Positions 1 through 8,708 of a DNA stretch of 36,446 nt are shown here, piece by piece; within the stretch, counting starts at the first letter, position 1, and every line of letters begins with the position of its first letter. Origin of the DNA: an uncultured Lewinella sp. (GTDB lineage Bacteria > Bacteroidota > Bacteroidia > Chitinophagales > Saprospiraceae); NCBI GenBank assembly GCA_937873655.1, contig CALMYQ010000168.1:1-36446 (forward strand). The letters are read 5' to 3'. Made by a program: the position numbers and the translations under genes. Under the pieces are notes generated by a model. The model did not search any database. It was not told where the DNA came from and saw nothing but the letters and a program-made list of their open reading frames with translations.

Positions 1-537
1 CACGCATCTGTGCCTAAAATTGCCCTGCATTCCGTTGCACAGAATAAACTCGCCTCCATATTGCGGCTATTATCTGGTGTTTTTGATTGCCTAACAGCCC
101 ATCTTTGCCCTGATTTCTTGGGTCGGGCTCAAACAGTATTCTGTGCGGCCACTCCATTCCGGCCAATTTCTTAACGGCCCATCTGCTGATGCCGGAACCC
201 TCGCTGGGGGCGTTCGTTGTCCATTCAAACAGGATATTCCCTGATTTCCACACAACGAACATTCCAAAAATAAACGGCCGCCACTTTGCAACCAAGTCAC
301 GAAGCAACGGGAAGTTGCTGTTTGACACCCAAAGCTGCCATTAAAACAAGAACAGCAGCGGGAACAAACCGGCCAACGCGAGTTTCCAACCCCGTTTTCT
401 GAAACTCAAATTGCCTTCAACAAAGTAATGGTGTTTTCAGCAATAATAGTATCTTGCAAAGAAGGGGACAATTTCCCGATTTAAAAAGCAGTTTATTTGG
501 ACTTTTACCGTTATCCACATCACATAAAATCCATAGG
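1..537. other. Left-edge region with no confident gene
   Basis: I see no convincing gene here. The longest open frame is on the minus strand at 14-328 (104 residues, GTG start). It lacks a recognisable domain, signal peptide or ribosome binding site and resembles no family I know. It could be a degraded gene or chance. The stretch 329-537 is more AT-rich and probably holds the promoter of the hydrolase that follows; I did not find a clear TAnnTTTG box in it. Confidence 0.4.
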
Positions 538-1416
538 ATGAAAAAAATGAAATTATCTCAGGAGGTTTTCGACTTATACGATCAATACGCCCATAACCGC
601 ATCGACCGCCGGGAGTTCGTCGACAAGATCAAATTCTACGCCGTCGGCGGCCTCACCGTTCCGGCTATCCTCGAATACCTCTTGCCCAAATACGAGGAAA
701 AACAACAGGTCAGGGCCGACGATGACCGGCTCAAAATCGAGACCGTTGAATACGATTCGCCCAAGGGCGGCGGCAAGATCAAGGGCCAGCTCGCCCGCCC
801 GATGAACAGCGCGGAGAAACTGCCCGGCATCGTTGTGGTACACGAAAACCGGGGGCTCAACCCGCATATCGCCGACGTAGCCCGTCGCGCAGCCCTGGCC
901 GGTTTCATCACGCTGGCGCCGGATGCTTTGTCGCCGCTCGGCGGTTACCCGGGCAATGACGATGACGGCAGGACCCTGCAATCCAAAAGGGACCGCAACG
1001 AGATGCTGGAAGACTTTATCGCGGCCTTTTACCACCTGAAGGACCACGCGGAATGCACGGGTAAAATCGGCGTGGTCGGTTTTTGTTTCGGCGGCTGGAT
1101 CTGCAACATGATGGCTGTCAGGGTTCCTGAACTCATGGCGTCCGTCCCTTTTTACGGCGGTCAGCCCGCTGCTGAAGAAGTGCCCAATATCAATGCCCCG
1201 TTGTTGTTGCACTACGCAGGCCTGGATGAACGGGTAAACGCCGGTTGGCCGGATTACGCCGCCGCCCTTCAGAAAAACAACAAGGAATATAACGCTCATT
1301 TATATCCCAGCGTCAACCACGGCTTTCACAACGACTCCACGCCCCGCTATGACTGGAATGCCGCCAACCTGGCCTGGAACCGAACCATCGATTTCTTCAA
1401 CGCCAAATTGAAATAA
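538..1416 (+). CDS. Dienelactone hydrolase family protein
   Basis: An alpha/beta hydrolase of the dienelactone hydrolase family, 292 residues, predicted cytoplasmic. The Cys-His-Asp triad is visible: nucleophile Cys183 in the elbow GFCFGG, Asp230 in HYAGLDERV and His261 in VNHGFHND. An N-terminal extension of about 60 residues, with a hydrophobic stretch near 35-50, precedes the catalytic domain, as in a Bacteroidota/proteobacterial subgroup often annotated carboxymethylenebutenolidase. I chose the ATG at 538 because the longer frame from 454 adds residues unlike the family; the ATG at 547 is also possible. The gene converges on the DUF1593 lipoprotein gene with only 1 nt between stop codons. 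The substrate cannot be read from sequence; a general ester or lactone hydrolase is the safe call. Confidence 0.9.
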   Translation: MKKMKLSQEVFDLYDQYAHNRIDRREFVDKIKFYAVGGLTVPAILEYLLPKYEEKQQVRADDDRLKIETVEYDSPKGGGKIKGQLARPMNSAEKLPGIVVVHENRGLNPHIADVARRAALAGFITLAPDALSPLGGYPGNDDDGRTLQSKRDRNEMLEDFIAAFYHLKDHAECTGKIGVVGFCFGGWICNMMAVRVPELMASVPFYGGQPAAEEVPNINAPLLLHYAGLDERVNAGWPDYAAALQKNNKEYNAHLYPSVNHGFHNDSTPRYDWNAANLAWNRTIDFFNAKLK

Positions 1417-1417
1417 T

Positions 1418-2929
1418 TTACTTCACCTCGATCACAAAACGGTGGTACCTGGTCATCGGGTGACTGGCCCGGTCTTTTACTTCGGCAATAATGTGGAGGG
1501 CGCCGGTCCCGTTTTCCGGCAAGGTTACCGTCGCTATATCGCCTGCTGAAGAAACGGCAACATCTCCGTTGTAGCTACCCACTTCCTTGTAGATCCAGAA
1601 GGTGGTTTCCAGTTCATCGCCGTCCGGGTCTTCGGCTTCAATCGCCAGTTGGACCTTTTCACCCGGTTTGGCGGTCAGTCTGGAGCCTGCGGTTGCCTTG
1701 ACCACAGGCGGGTGATTGGCCTTTTCATAGTCCGCAACACACCAATCGGCGCGGCCGGCAAAATCCTGCTGTATGGCTTCCAGCCAGCGGATCTGCGGAT
1801 AGGTCGGGTCCAGCGTATCGGAGAACGGATTGTAATCCCGGGCAGTTTCCCCGTCTTCCCAGCGGTTGGGTTGTTCGGCGGATTGCACCAGTCTGCCGCC
1901 CCAGCCGCCCCACTCGGGGTGATCCAGGTTGTCGAGGCCCACGTTGATCAGGTGCAGATACGACGGGGAGTCCCCTTCGGAAATGAAATCGTACATCCCG
2001 AAGTCGCCCCATTGCCCGCCTTTCAATCTGGCGGTATCGCCATGGACGTGTTCATCGTCGCCTTCCTGCTTCTGGCCGTCGCCGTAGCTGTAGTATTGCA
2101 CCAGGAGCGGGCCGTGGTTGAGGATGATCTCGTTGCCCATGAATTCACCTTCGAAAAGGTATTGTTGAGACGCCGGAACGGCCCTTTTCCAGGCATACGC
2201 AAAACACCAGAACTGGTGCGAATTGTAAAAGATCCGGATACCGGGCCAGTTGGGGGCGATGTATTTCCGGTAAGTAGCATCCTGGTCGAGAATGGCGTAG
2301 ATGATCGCCTTGTCGCAGATTTTTTTGTAGATCGAATCCCACTCTGCAGAGCCTTTGAATTCGTCCTCAATGGACTTCAAGGCCCTGGCAATGGTATTGG
2401 TACCGCCCCAGACCTGGAGATAAAGCGGCTCCATATTATCATCCAGCAATTTGGCCTTGATGAAATCCGAGCCCTCGGTATCCTTGTCCATTTCGCCTTC
2501 AAAATCGATATTGCCCACCCTGACCACGCTCTTCAGGTAATCGGCGGTCGGGTATCCTTCAGCGTGTTTGATCAGGTTGGGATAAATTTCCGCATAGGCA
2601 TTCAATAACGGATTCATCCATTCCGTACCCGGCCAGCGCAGGTCGGTCCTGGCGCCGTAGATCCTTTGCGTCATCTCCATTTCCGACGTGAATTCGGTGC
2701 CCTTGCCGTCGCCTTTGTAGTGCCACATGGAGCTGGAGTAGATCAGCCCTTCGATCCGGAACTCATTGGCGTAAAGCAGCATCCTGATATAGGAATCCAC
2801 GTCGTCGATCTCTCCGTCGGTTGTGACGATGGTACGCGGCTTTGAAACCGCCTCCTGTACAGGTTGGCAGTGGGTAAGGAATACAACACCTGCCGCAAGC
2901 AGGCTCAACAGTTTCGTTTTGCTTTTCAT
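1418..2929 (-). CDS. DUF1593 / Sde182-type nucleoside-hydrolase-like lipoprotein
   Basis: A 503-residue exported lipoprotein: the signal peptide ends at a lipobox-like LTHC at about residue 21. The next ~290 residues match the DUF1593 family (cellulose-binding Sde182, nucleoside-hydrolase-like domain). It starts with IVTTDGEIDDVDSYIRM, which resembles the aspartate-rich calcium/ribose site of nucleoside hydrolases, and later has LQVWGGTNTIARAL. The C-terminal ~90 residues form the Ig-like Sde182 C-terminal domain (about 410-503). Family members occur in polysaccharide-use loci of Bacteroidota, but the enzymatic activity is not well established. It lies 113 bp downstream of the FGGY kinase on the same strand, so it may be the last gene of the sugar operon; glycoside cleavage at the cell surface that feeds the importer is inference. 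Confidence 0.85.
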   Translation of the reverse strand: MKSKTKLLSLLAAGVVFLTHCQPVQEAVSKPRTIVTTDGEIDDVDSYIRMLLYANEFRIEGLIYSSSMWHYKGDGKGTEFTSEMEMTQRIYGARTDLRWPGTEWMNPLLNAYAEIYPNLIKHAEGYPTADYLKSVVRVGNIDFEGEMDKDTEGSDFIKAKLLDDNMEPLYLQVWGGTNTIARALKSIEDEFKGSAEWDSIYKKICDKAIIYAILDQDATYRKYIAPNWPGIRIFYNSHQFWCFAYAWKRAVPASQQYLFEGEFMGNEIILNHGPLLVQYYSYGDGQKQEGDDEHVHGDTARLKGGQWGDFGMYDFISEGDSPSYLHLINVGLDNLDHPEWGGWGGRLVQSAEQPNRWEDGETARDYNPFSDTLDPTYPQIRWLEAIQQDFAGRADWCVADYEKANHPPVVKATAGSRLTAKPGEKVQLAIEAEDPDGDELETTFWIYKEVGSYNGDVAVSSAGDIATVTLPENGTGALHIIAEVKDRASHPMTRYHRFVIEVK

Positions 2930-2970
2930 GATGTCTGATCAATAAGAATTGGTTATCGGCGCACTAAGGC

Positions 2971-3013
2971 TTATCCATCCCTGTCGGATTAAAGGTTTAT
3001 CAATCCCTGTCGG
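2971..3013. repeat. Two-copy 17-bp direct repeat between kinase and DUF1593 genes
   Basis: The 17-mers at 2971-2987 and 2997-3013 differ at one base (TTATC[C/A]ATCCCTGTCGG) and are 26 bp apart start to start. They lie in the 113-bp gap between the kinase stop and the DUF1593 start. They could be an operator pair or a decayed dispersed repeat; the sequence does not decide. Confidence 0.7.
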
Positions 3014-3042
3014 GCTTAATAATCCGCAGAGTGGCAAAAAAA

Positions 3043-4536
3043 TCATTTTCCGGCCAGTATCCGTTGCCATCCCTGGTAAAAATCCCGGACGGAGTGATTG
3101 TCGAGATCCGGCTGAATGGTCCGGGTCTGTGCCTGATTCAACCCGGCCAGCTGCCCGATCCCTGAAAAAACGCCGCTTTCCAGACCCGACAGATAGGCCG
3201 CGCCCAGGGCGGAGACATCGGCATTTTCCCTTTTCCTCAGGTTGACGCCCAGCAGATCTGCCAAAAAACGGATAACGAAGCTATTATTAGCGATCCCTCC
3301 GTTCACGGCAATTTCCTTCAGCGGCGACTGCATATCCTGCTGCATGGCATCGATCACATCCTTGATCTGGTACGGGATACTCTCCAGCGCCGCCCGTACA
3401 ATGTGGTTTTTGGTCGTTCCGAAGGTCATGCCTTCAATGGAGGCCTTTCGGTTCATCTGCCAGTGCGGGGCGCCCAACCCGCTGAAGGCCGGGATCAGGT
3501 AAACGCCGGCATTATCCTTTACAGCGAGGGCCATTTGGTCCGTATGCGCGGGATCATCAAAAAGATCCAATTCATTCCTGAGCCATTCCAACGTGGAGCC
3601 GCAAGCGACGATAGCGCCTTCCAGGGCGTAGTCAACGCGGTCTTTCATGCTCCAGCAGATGGCGGTCAGCATGCCGTTGGCGGAATCAACCGGTTTGTCT
3701 CCGGTGTTCATCATGATGGAACACCCGGTACCCAGTGTGGCTTTTGCGGTCCCCGGTTCATAACAACCCTCCCCGAATGCGGCGGCGTGGGAATCGCCTA
3801 TGACGGCGGTAATGGGCACAGGCTGGGGAAACAGGCCTTCAAAATCGCTTTGCCCGAATTCAAAGGAAGAAGGATGGACCTCCGGCAGCCGAAGGTTTTC
3901 CAGTCCCCACATGTTTAAAATTTCGGGATCCCAGTCGAGGGTATGAATATTGAACAGCAGCGTCCGGCTCGCATTGGTGTGATCGGTCCGGAACCGGGTC
4001 CCGTTGGTGAGTTTGAACAGCAACCAGCAATCCACCGTTCCGAAAAAGATCTCGCCGGCCTGAACCCGGTTTTTCAAGCCGGGGTCGTTTTGCAGCAGCC
4101 ACAACAGCTTGGTCCCTGAAAAGTAGGGATCCAGGATCAAACCCGTCTTTTGCCGGATAACCGGCTCCTGCCCCCGGGCCTTCAACGCTTCGCATATCCC
4201 GGTGGATCGCTTGCAGGCCCATACCACTGCCGGGCACACAGCCCTGCCCTGCTGGTCCCACAGGATAAAAGTTTCCCGCTGGTTGCTGATGCCGCAGGAT
4301 GCGATCTCCGAAAGCTGATGCCCTTTTTGCGCGAACTGTTCCACGCATTGCCGGACGGAATCCAGCATATTCCGGAAAATGCCTTCCGGGTCCTGTTCTA
4401 CGAAACCGTTCTCAAAATGATCGGTATGCAAAGGGGCTGATCCTTTGGCCGCAGGCCGCCCCGTTCCGTCAAAAACAATGGTTTTGGTACTGCTGGTCCC
4501 CTGATCGACCGCCAGGACAAATTGCGCGTTGCTCAT
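3043..4536 (-). CDS. FGGY-family carbohydrate kinase, GlpK-like
   Basis: A 497-residue FGGY kinase that phosphorylates a sugar or polyol with ATP in the cytoplasm. It aligns well with glycerol kinase: phosphate-binding loop DQGTSSTK (11-18), NQRE (Arg87, Glu88), Trp106, Tyr138 in DPYFSGTK, and the catalytic Asp248. The glycerol kinase motif GDQQAALFG is changed to GDSHAAAFG (247-255), so two Gln become Ser and His beside the catalytic Asp. This suggests a substrate other than glycerol. The gene overlaps the permease stop by 4 bp (ATGA), so it is translationally coupled to the sugar operon. With the isomerase and split transketolase, it probably phosphorylates the ketose made by the isomerase; D-apulose is one candidate. 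Glycerol kinase remains the conservative family name. Confidence 0.9.
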   Translation of the reverse strand: MSNAQFVLAVDQGTSSTKTIVFDGTGRPAAKGSAPLHTDHFENGFVEQDPEGIFRNMLDSVRQCVEQFAQKGHQLSEIASCGISNQRETFILWDQQGRAVCPAVVWACKRSTGICEALKARGQEPVIRQKTGLILDPYFSGTKLLWLLQNDPGLKNRVQAGEIFFGTVDCWLLFKLTNGTRFRTDHTNASRTLLFNIHTLDWDPEILNMWGLENLRLPEVHPSSFEFGQSDFEGLFPQPVPITAVIGDSHAAAFGEGCYEPGTAKATLGTGCSIMMNTGDKPVDSANGMLTAICWSMKDRVDYALEGAIVACGSTLEWLRNELDLFDDPAHTDQMALAVKDNAGVYLIPAFSGLGAPHWQMNRKASIEGMTFGTTKNHIVRAALESIPYQIKDVIDAMQQDMQSPLKEIAVNGGIANNSFVIRFLADLLGVNLRKRENADVSALGAAYLSGLESGVFSGIGQLAGLNQAQTRTIQPDLDNHSVRDFYQGWQRILAGK

Positions 4537-5507
4537 GCTTCTTTGCGATTCATTTTGTCAATGATCACCGCCAGCAGGATGACAACGCCCTTGGCGACCT
4601 GTTGCCAGAACGGGGAGACATTCAACAGCACCAGGCCATTGTTCAGCACGCCGATAATGGCCGCGCCGATGACGGTACCTGTTACGGAGCCGACGCCGCC
4701 CGACAGCGAAGTCCCTCCGATGACAACCGCTGCAATGGCGTCCAGTTCGTAGGTCATACCGGCATTGGGCTGGGCCGAATTGAGTCGGGCGGTCACCATG
4801 ACCCCGCCGACCGCCGCCAGCATGCCGGCCAGGCCGTAAACCGCCAGCTTGATCCGGTTGATGTTGATCCCCGACAGGAAGGCCACTTTTTCATTTCCGC
4901 CGATGGCATAGATATAGCGCCCGAAGGCCGTCCGCCGGCTGATGAATACAAAAACGAGGACCACGATCAGGGAGATCCACACGGGTACGGGAATGCCCAA
5001 CAACCAGCCCGAACCGATATATTCCAGTTCAGGGCCGAGGTTGGAAACGGGTATGCCCTGGGTGTACAACATGGTCATGCCCCTGGCGATGGTCAACATG
5101 GCCAGGGTGGCCACAAACGGCGGCACAACGAATTTCGTGATCACCCATCCGTTGAAAAGGCCCAGCAACAAACCAACGAGCATCGCCCCGAGAATCCCGC
5201 CCAGAACCGTAAAACCAACGAAGAGATCCAGGGATTCAAAGGCAAATCCGTATTTGATCAGTCCGGCACAGACGGCGCCTGAAAAGGCCAGGACCGAACC
5301 GACGGAAAGGTCAATACCGGCCATGAGCACCACCAGGGTCATTCCCACGGCGATACACACGTTCACGGATATTTGCCGCAGCACATTCCAGAGATTGGTG
5401 GCCGTCAGGAATTTGTCAGACAGCAGCGCTATGAGTGCGCAAAGCAGGAAAAGGGCAATCAGCGATTGCGATTTTCTGAGCAGTTGGTTGTTAAAGGTAA
5501 TGTTCAT
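4533..5507 (-). CDS. Ribose-type sugar ABC transporter permease (RbsC-like)
   Basis: Inner-membrane permease of the carbohydrate uptake transporter-2 (RbsC) family, 324 residues, with about eight to ten hydrophobic segments. Family motifs are present: VLMAGIDLSVGSVLAFSGA near the first third and ELDAIAAVVIGGTSLSGGVG near the end. The start at 5507 (MNITFNNQLLRK) is preferred. An upstream in-frame start at 5591 would add 28 residues encoded by a tandem repeat array and is almost certainly not translated. The stop overlaps the kinase start by 4 bp. It forms the channel with the RbsA-like ATPase encoded upstream. Confidence 0.93.
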   Translation of the reverse strand: MNITFNNQLLRKSQSLIALFLLCALIALLSDKFLTATNLWNVLRQISVNVCIAVGMTLVVLMAGIDLSVGSVLAFSGAVCAGLIKYGFAFESLDLFVGFTVLGGILGAMLVGLLLGLFNGWVITKFVVPPFVATLAMLTIARGMTMLYTQGIPVSNLGPELEYIGSGWLLGIPVPVWISLIVVLVFVFISRRTAFGRYIYAIGGNEKVAFLSGININRIKLAVYGLAGMLAAVGGVMVTARLNSAQPNAGMTYELDAIAAVVIGGTSLSGGVGSVTGTVIGAAIIGVLNNGLVLLNVSPFWQQVAKGVVILLAVIIDKMNRKEA

Positions 5508-5550
5508 CGTTGGTTCGTGAGTTTGGTGGTGGTTTTGGGGGATTTGATCA

Positions 5551-5591
5551 GCACTTCGATTCTTCAGTTCCTCGATTCCTCGATTCCTCAA
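5551..5591. repeat. Tandem TTCCTCGA-type array inside the sugar operon
   Basis: Imperfect copies of a 10-bp unit, TCCTCGATTC, with a degenerate arm CGATTCTTCAG, fill the 100-bp gap between the ATPase stop and the permease start. The same unit recurs at 21090-21150 and, inverted and diverged, beside the tRNA-Leu genes. It is a dispersed simple repeat of this genome rather than coding sequence. Confidence 0.85.
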
Positions 5592-5607
5592 ATTTGACCT
5601 ATAAGGT

Positions 5608-7104
5608 TTACGCCCCCGGTAAAGCAGCCTTCAGCAACCGGTCCTCATCCACATCGGAAGCCTGGAAGGATGCCGTGATCCGGCCTTCGGACATGACCAG
5701 TATCCGGTCCGACAGGGTCAGTATCTCCGGGATTTCGGACGAGACCAGGATGATGCTCATGCCGCCGGCGGCGAGTTGCTTCATCAGTTCATAAAAATCG
5801 TGTTTGGCCTTGATATCAATCCCTCTCGTGGGTTCATCCATGAACAAGATCCGGGGCTGGGTGGAAAGCCATTTGGCGAGCACTACTTTTTGCTGGTTTC
5901 CGCCGCTCAGGTTCCGGCATAACTGCCCTTCGGAAGGGGTTTTGATGGCCAATTGGCTGATATAGGACCGGGCCAGGCTGCCTTCCCTGGATTTGCGCAG
6001 GATGGTTTTTCCCGCAAGGGTCGGCAGGCTGATATTGGCAGAAATATCCGCCCCCAGGATCAGGCCCTCTCCTTTGCGGTCCTCGGTCACGAAAGCCAGG
6101 CCCTGCCTGATGGCCGCCAACGGCGTCCTGATCTTGCACGGCTTCCCTTCTATTTCCAGATCGAACCTGCTCCTGCCGGGGTGCAACCCGAAAAGGGTTT
6201 CCAGCAGCTCCGACCGGCCCGCCCCCATCAATCCGAAAATGCCGAGAATTTCGCCTTTTTTCAATCCGAAGGAAATACCCTGCAAAACCTTTCGCTGACT
6301 GAGGTATGCGTGTTGCAAATCCAGGCCGGAAACGCTTAAAACCTCTTCCTCCTTTCCCGCGCCAATTGCTTTGGTCTCAATCCGCACCTCACGGCCCACC
6401 ATCAGGCGGATCAGCGCCTGTTCCGTGGTATCCGCCATGGCGCCTTCGCCTTGCATGACGCCGTCCCGCAACACGGTGTAGGTGTCCGCAATGCGAAACA
6501 ACTCGTCCATTTTATGGGAAATATATACAATGGTCCTGCCCTCCTGTTTCAGCCCCCGGATGATGCGGTGCAGGTTGTCAATTTCCGCGTCGCTCAGGGC
6601 GGAGGTCGGCTCGTCCATCAGGATCACGGCGGCGTCCGACAGCAATACCTTGGCGATTTCCACCAGTTGCTGCTCGCCGACTTTCAACCTTTGCACCCTG
6701 GTTTGCGGGGGAACGGTCAGGTTCACCCTGGCAAGCACCTCCTGCGTTTTCCGGTTCATCAGGGCAGTATCCAGCAGTCCCAGGGGCGTGCGCAATTCCT
6801 GTCCCAGAAAAAGGTTTTCCGCAACGGTCAACTGGGGGACCAGGTTCAATTCCTGGTGAATGATGGCGATGCCCGCCTGCCGGGCTTCCCGGACGCTTCC
6901 GAACCGGACCGGCTCGCCGTCCAGCAGGATGGTCCCTTCATACCGGGTATACACGCCGGTGAGTATTTTCAGCAAGGTCGATTTGCCTGCTCCGTTCTCC
7001 CCGAGGAGGGCGTTGACCTTTGCCGGATAAAGTCTGATATTAACCCCGTCCAGGGCCTGAACACCCGGAAAGGATTTTGAGATGTTTTGGGTTTCCAGCA
7101 GCAT
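5608..7104 (-). CDS. Ribose-type sugar ABC transporter ATP-binding protein (RbsA-like)
   Basis: A 498-residue protein with two ABC domains, as in RbsA/XylG/MglA. The first has Walker A GENGAGKST (34-42), signature LKVGEQQLVEIAK and Walker B VILMDEPTSAL. The second has a degenerate Walker A, GLMGAGRSELL, the usual state in this family, signature LSGGNQQK and Walker B ILFMDEPTRGID. It powers import through the RbsC-like permease. It begins at the last base of the DUF2291 gene (1-nt overlap), so the two are probably translationally coupled. All importer parts are present in this operon, which is notable in a phylum that mostly takes up sugars through SusCD and MFS systems. Confidence 0.95.
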   Translation of the reverse strand: MLLETQNISKSFPGVQALDGVNIRLYPAKVNALLGENGAGKSTLLKILTGVYTRYEGTILLDGEPVRFGSVREARQAGIAIIHQELNLVPQLTVAENLFLGQELRTPLGLLDTALMNRKTQEVLARVNLTVPPQTRVQRLKVGEQQLVEIAKVLLSDAAVILMDEPTSALSDAEIDNLHRIIRGLKQEGRTIVYISHKMDELFRIADTYTVLRDGVMQGEGAMADTTEQALIRLMVGREVRIETKAIGAGKEEEVLSVSGLDLQHAYLSQRKVLQGISFGLKKGEILGIFGLMGAGRSELLETLFGLHPGRSRFDLEIEGKPCKIRTPLAAIRQGLAFVTEDRKGEGLILGADISANISLPTLAGKTILRKSREGSLARSYISQLAIKTPSEGQLCRNLSGGNQQKVVLAKWLSTQPRILFMDEPTRGIDIKAKHDFYELMKQLAAGGMSIILVSSEIPEILTLSDRILVMSEGRITASFQASDVDEDRLLKAALPGA

Positions 7105-7718
7105 TATTCGGGCTTTATTTGTGCAGGAGTGATCACGATTTCCGGGTACTCCAGCGCTTTTTTGCTCAGCTTGACGGCGCCTGTCACCGCAATCCGGTCG
7201 CCGGCCTGCAGTTGCTGCACAACCGGAGGGATGATCTTCGTACGGATCAGGGCGTTGAGCGCCTCCGATACCCGGTTGAAATCCGCATTGGTCTTAAAAT
7301 CCGTCAGCTTCACCAGGCCCGATGCGTCGCGCAACGCATTGCCGAAAATGTACCGGGTATTGACGCTGATCGTTTCGGCGTCATCCGTAACCAGGCTGAT
7401 CCCGTCGGCTGTGATCTCCGCGATTTTTCCGCTGCAGCTGACCATGAAGTAGGCCGAATTGCCGATCCCCAGCCGGTTGCCGTATTTTTCAAATGCACCG
7501 TCCGCATCGGCGCGCACGGCAGCCAAAAGCGCCGGCAAACCAACAGTCCGGTCATTTTTCAACATGCCCTGGTAATAAATAGAGTCGGCGTAGGCCTGGA
7601 AATCAAATTCCGCACCGGATTCAGCCCTGACCGCGCTCAGCTTTTTAAAATAAACGGAATTGTACCCTAAAAAGGCCAGGGCAACCACGAGCAAGCCGTA
7701 TTTATAGCTCTTCTTCAT
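7104..7718 (-). CDS. DUF2291 family protein
   Basis: A 204-residue protein with one N-terminal hydrophobic segment (about 7-22, YGLLVVALAFLGYNSVYF), so it is membrane-anchored or exported. The body matches the DUF2291 family (predicted periplasmic proteins), including the late segment GDRIAVTGAVKL, which looks like an OB-fold strand. In many proteobacteria DUF2291 genes sit inside ribose- or xylose-type ABC operons, as here between the binding protein and the ATPase. The molecular role is unknown; an accessory part of sugar uptake is inference from context. There is a 36-nt gap to the binding-protein stop and a 1-nt overlap with the ATPase start. Confidence 0.85.
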   Translation of the reverse strand: MKKSYKYGLLVVALAFLGYNSVYFKKLSAVRAESGAEFDFQAYADSIYYQGMLKNDRTVGLPALLAAVRADADGAFEKYGNRLGIGNSAYFMVSCSGKIAEITADGISLVTDDAETISVNTRYIFGNALRDASGLVKLTDFKTNADFNRVSEALNALIRTKIIPPVVQQLQAGDRIAVTGAVKLSKKALEYPEIVITPAQIKPE

Positions 7719-7754
7719 CCTGTCAGATTATCCTGTGAAACAAAACGGAGTCCT

Positions 7755-8693
7755 TCATTCCCGGTAACCGGCCACGTTCTCCGCGTCAACCAATTCCACC
7801 TCTACCGGAATGCGCTGGGGAAACTCCCGGCGACCTTCGAAATATTCATGCGCAAAACGGGCGGCCGTTTGGGCCATTACTTTCGGGTATTGCATCCCGG
7901 TGGCGACGATCTTACCCTCCCCGATCTTTTCTACTACGTCGGCCGCACCGTCAAAACCAAAAATCCTGACCTGGCTTACCTTGTCTGCCGCCTGCAAGGC
8001 CTGCAAGGCCCCCATGGCCATAGCGTCGTTGCCGCAGAAGACCGCTTTGATATCCGGCTGGGCCTGCAAGATCGTCTCCATGACCTCCATGGCCCGGTTG
8101 CGGTCAAAATCAGCGCTTTGCTGGGCCACCATCTTCAGGTCCGGAAACTCGTCGACCACCGAATGAAAACCACCCGACCGGGCCCAGGTATTGTTGTCGC
8201 CCACCAGGCCGAGTAGCTCCACGTAATCACCCGCGCCGCCCAGGGTTTTTACAAACTCAACGCCGAGCTCCACGCAGCCCGAATAATTATCAGAAAGGAT
8301 CTGGCTGGTAGCGGCATCATCGGCGTTCACTTCGCGGTCCATGCAAAAAACGGGCACGCCGGCCGCTTTGGCCTTCAGGATGTTCACAATAGAACCGTCG
8401 GCGTCCGTGGGATTGAAAAGGATGGCATCGAAGCCCGAGGCAATGAGGTTTTCAAAATTGTCGGATTCGGTCGCCGGGTTATTCTGCGAATCGAATATCT
8501 TGGCTTCATACCCCAGAGCCCGCACATCCTCCGCCGCAGATTCGGCAAGCACCACAAACCAGGGGTTGTTGAGGGTTGAAATGACAACGGCCACTTTTTT
8601 CGCTTCCCGGTCTGCCTGTTTATCGGAACTGCAGGCCCAAAAGCTCAGCAAGATCAGGCATAAAAGCCAGGCGGTTTTAATTATTCTTCTCAT
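7755..8693 (-). CDS. Ribose-type sugar-binding lipoprotein (RbsB-like)
   Basis: Periplasmic binding protein of the type-1 (RbsB) fold, 312 residues. The signal peptide ends in a lipobox-like FWAC with Cys21, so it is lipid-anchored. The mature part begins KKVAVVISTLNNPWFVVLAE, the usual RbsB opening, and has FNPTDADGS, PVFCMDRE and AVFCGNDAMAMGALQAL, which line the sugar cleft in the family. It delivers a monosaccharide, probably a pentose, to the permease/ATPase pair. Ligand specificity cannot be assigned by eye. The gene lies 15 nt after the transketolase C-subunit stop. Confidence 0.93.
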   Translation of the reverse strand: MRRIIKTAWLLCLILLSFWACSSDKQADREAKKVAVVISTLNNPWFVVLAESAAEDVRALGYEAKIFDSQNNPATESDNFENLIASGFDAILFNPTDADGSIVNILKAKAAGVPVFCMDREVNADDAATSQILSDNYSGCVELGVEFVKTLGGAGDYVELLGLVGDNNTWARSGGFHSVVDEFPDLKMVAQQSADFDRNRAMEVMETILQAQPDIKAVFCGNDAMAMGALQALQAADKVSQVRIFGFDGAADVVEKIGEGKIVATGMQYPKVMAQTAARFAHEYFEGRREFPQRIPVEVELVDAENVAGYRE

Positions 8694-8708
8694 GGCGTAA
8701 CCTTGATT

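Noticed and set aside
14..328. Possible 104-residue protein at the left edge
   Set aside because: It has a GTG start, no domain and no partner; support is too weak for a gene call.
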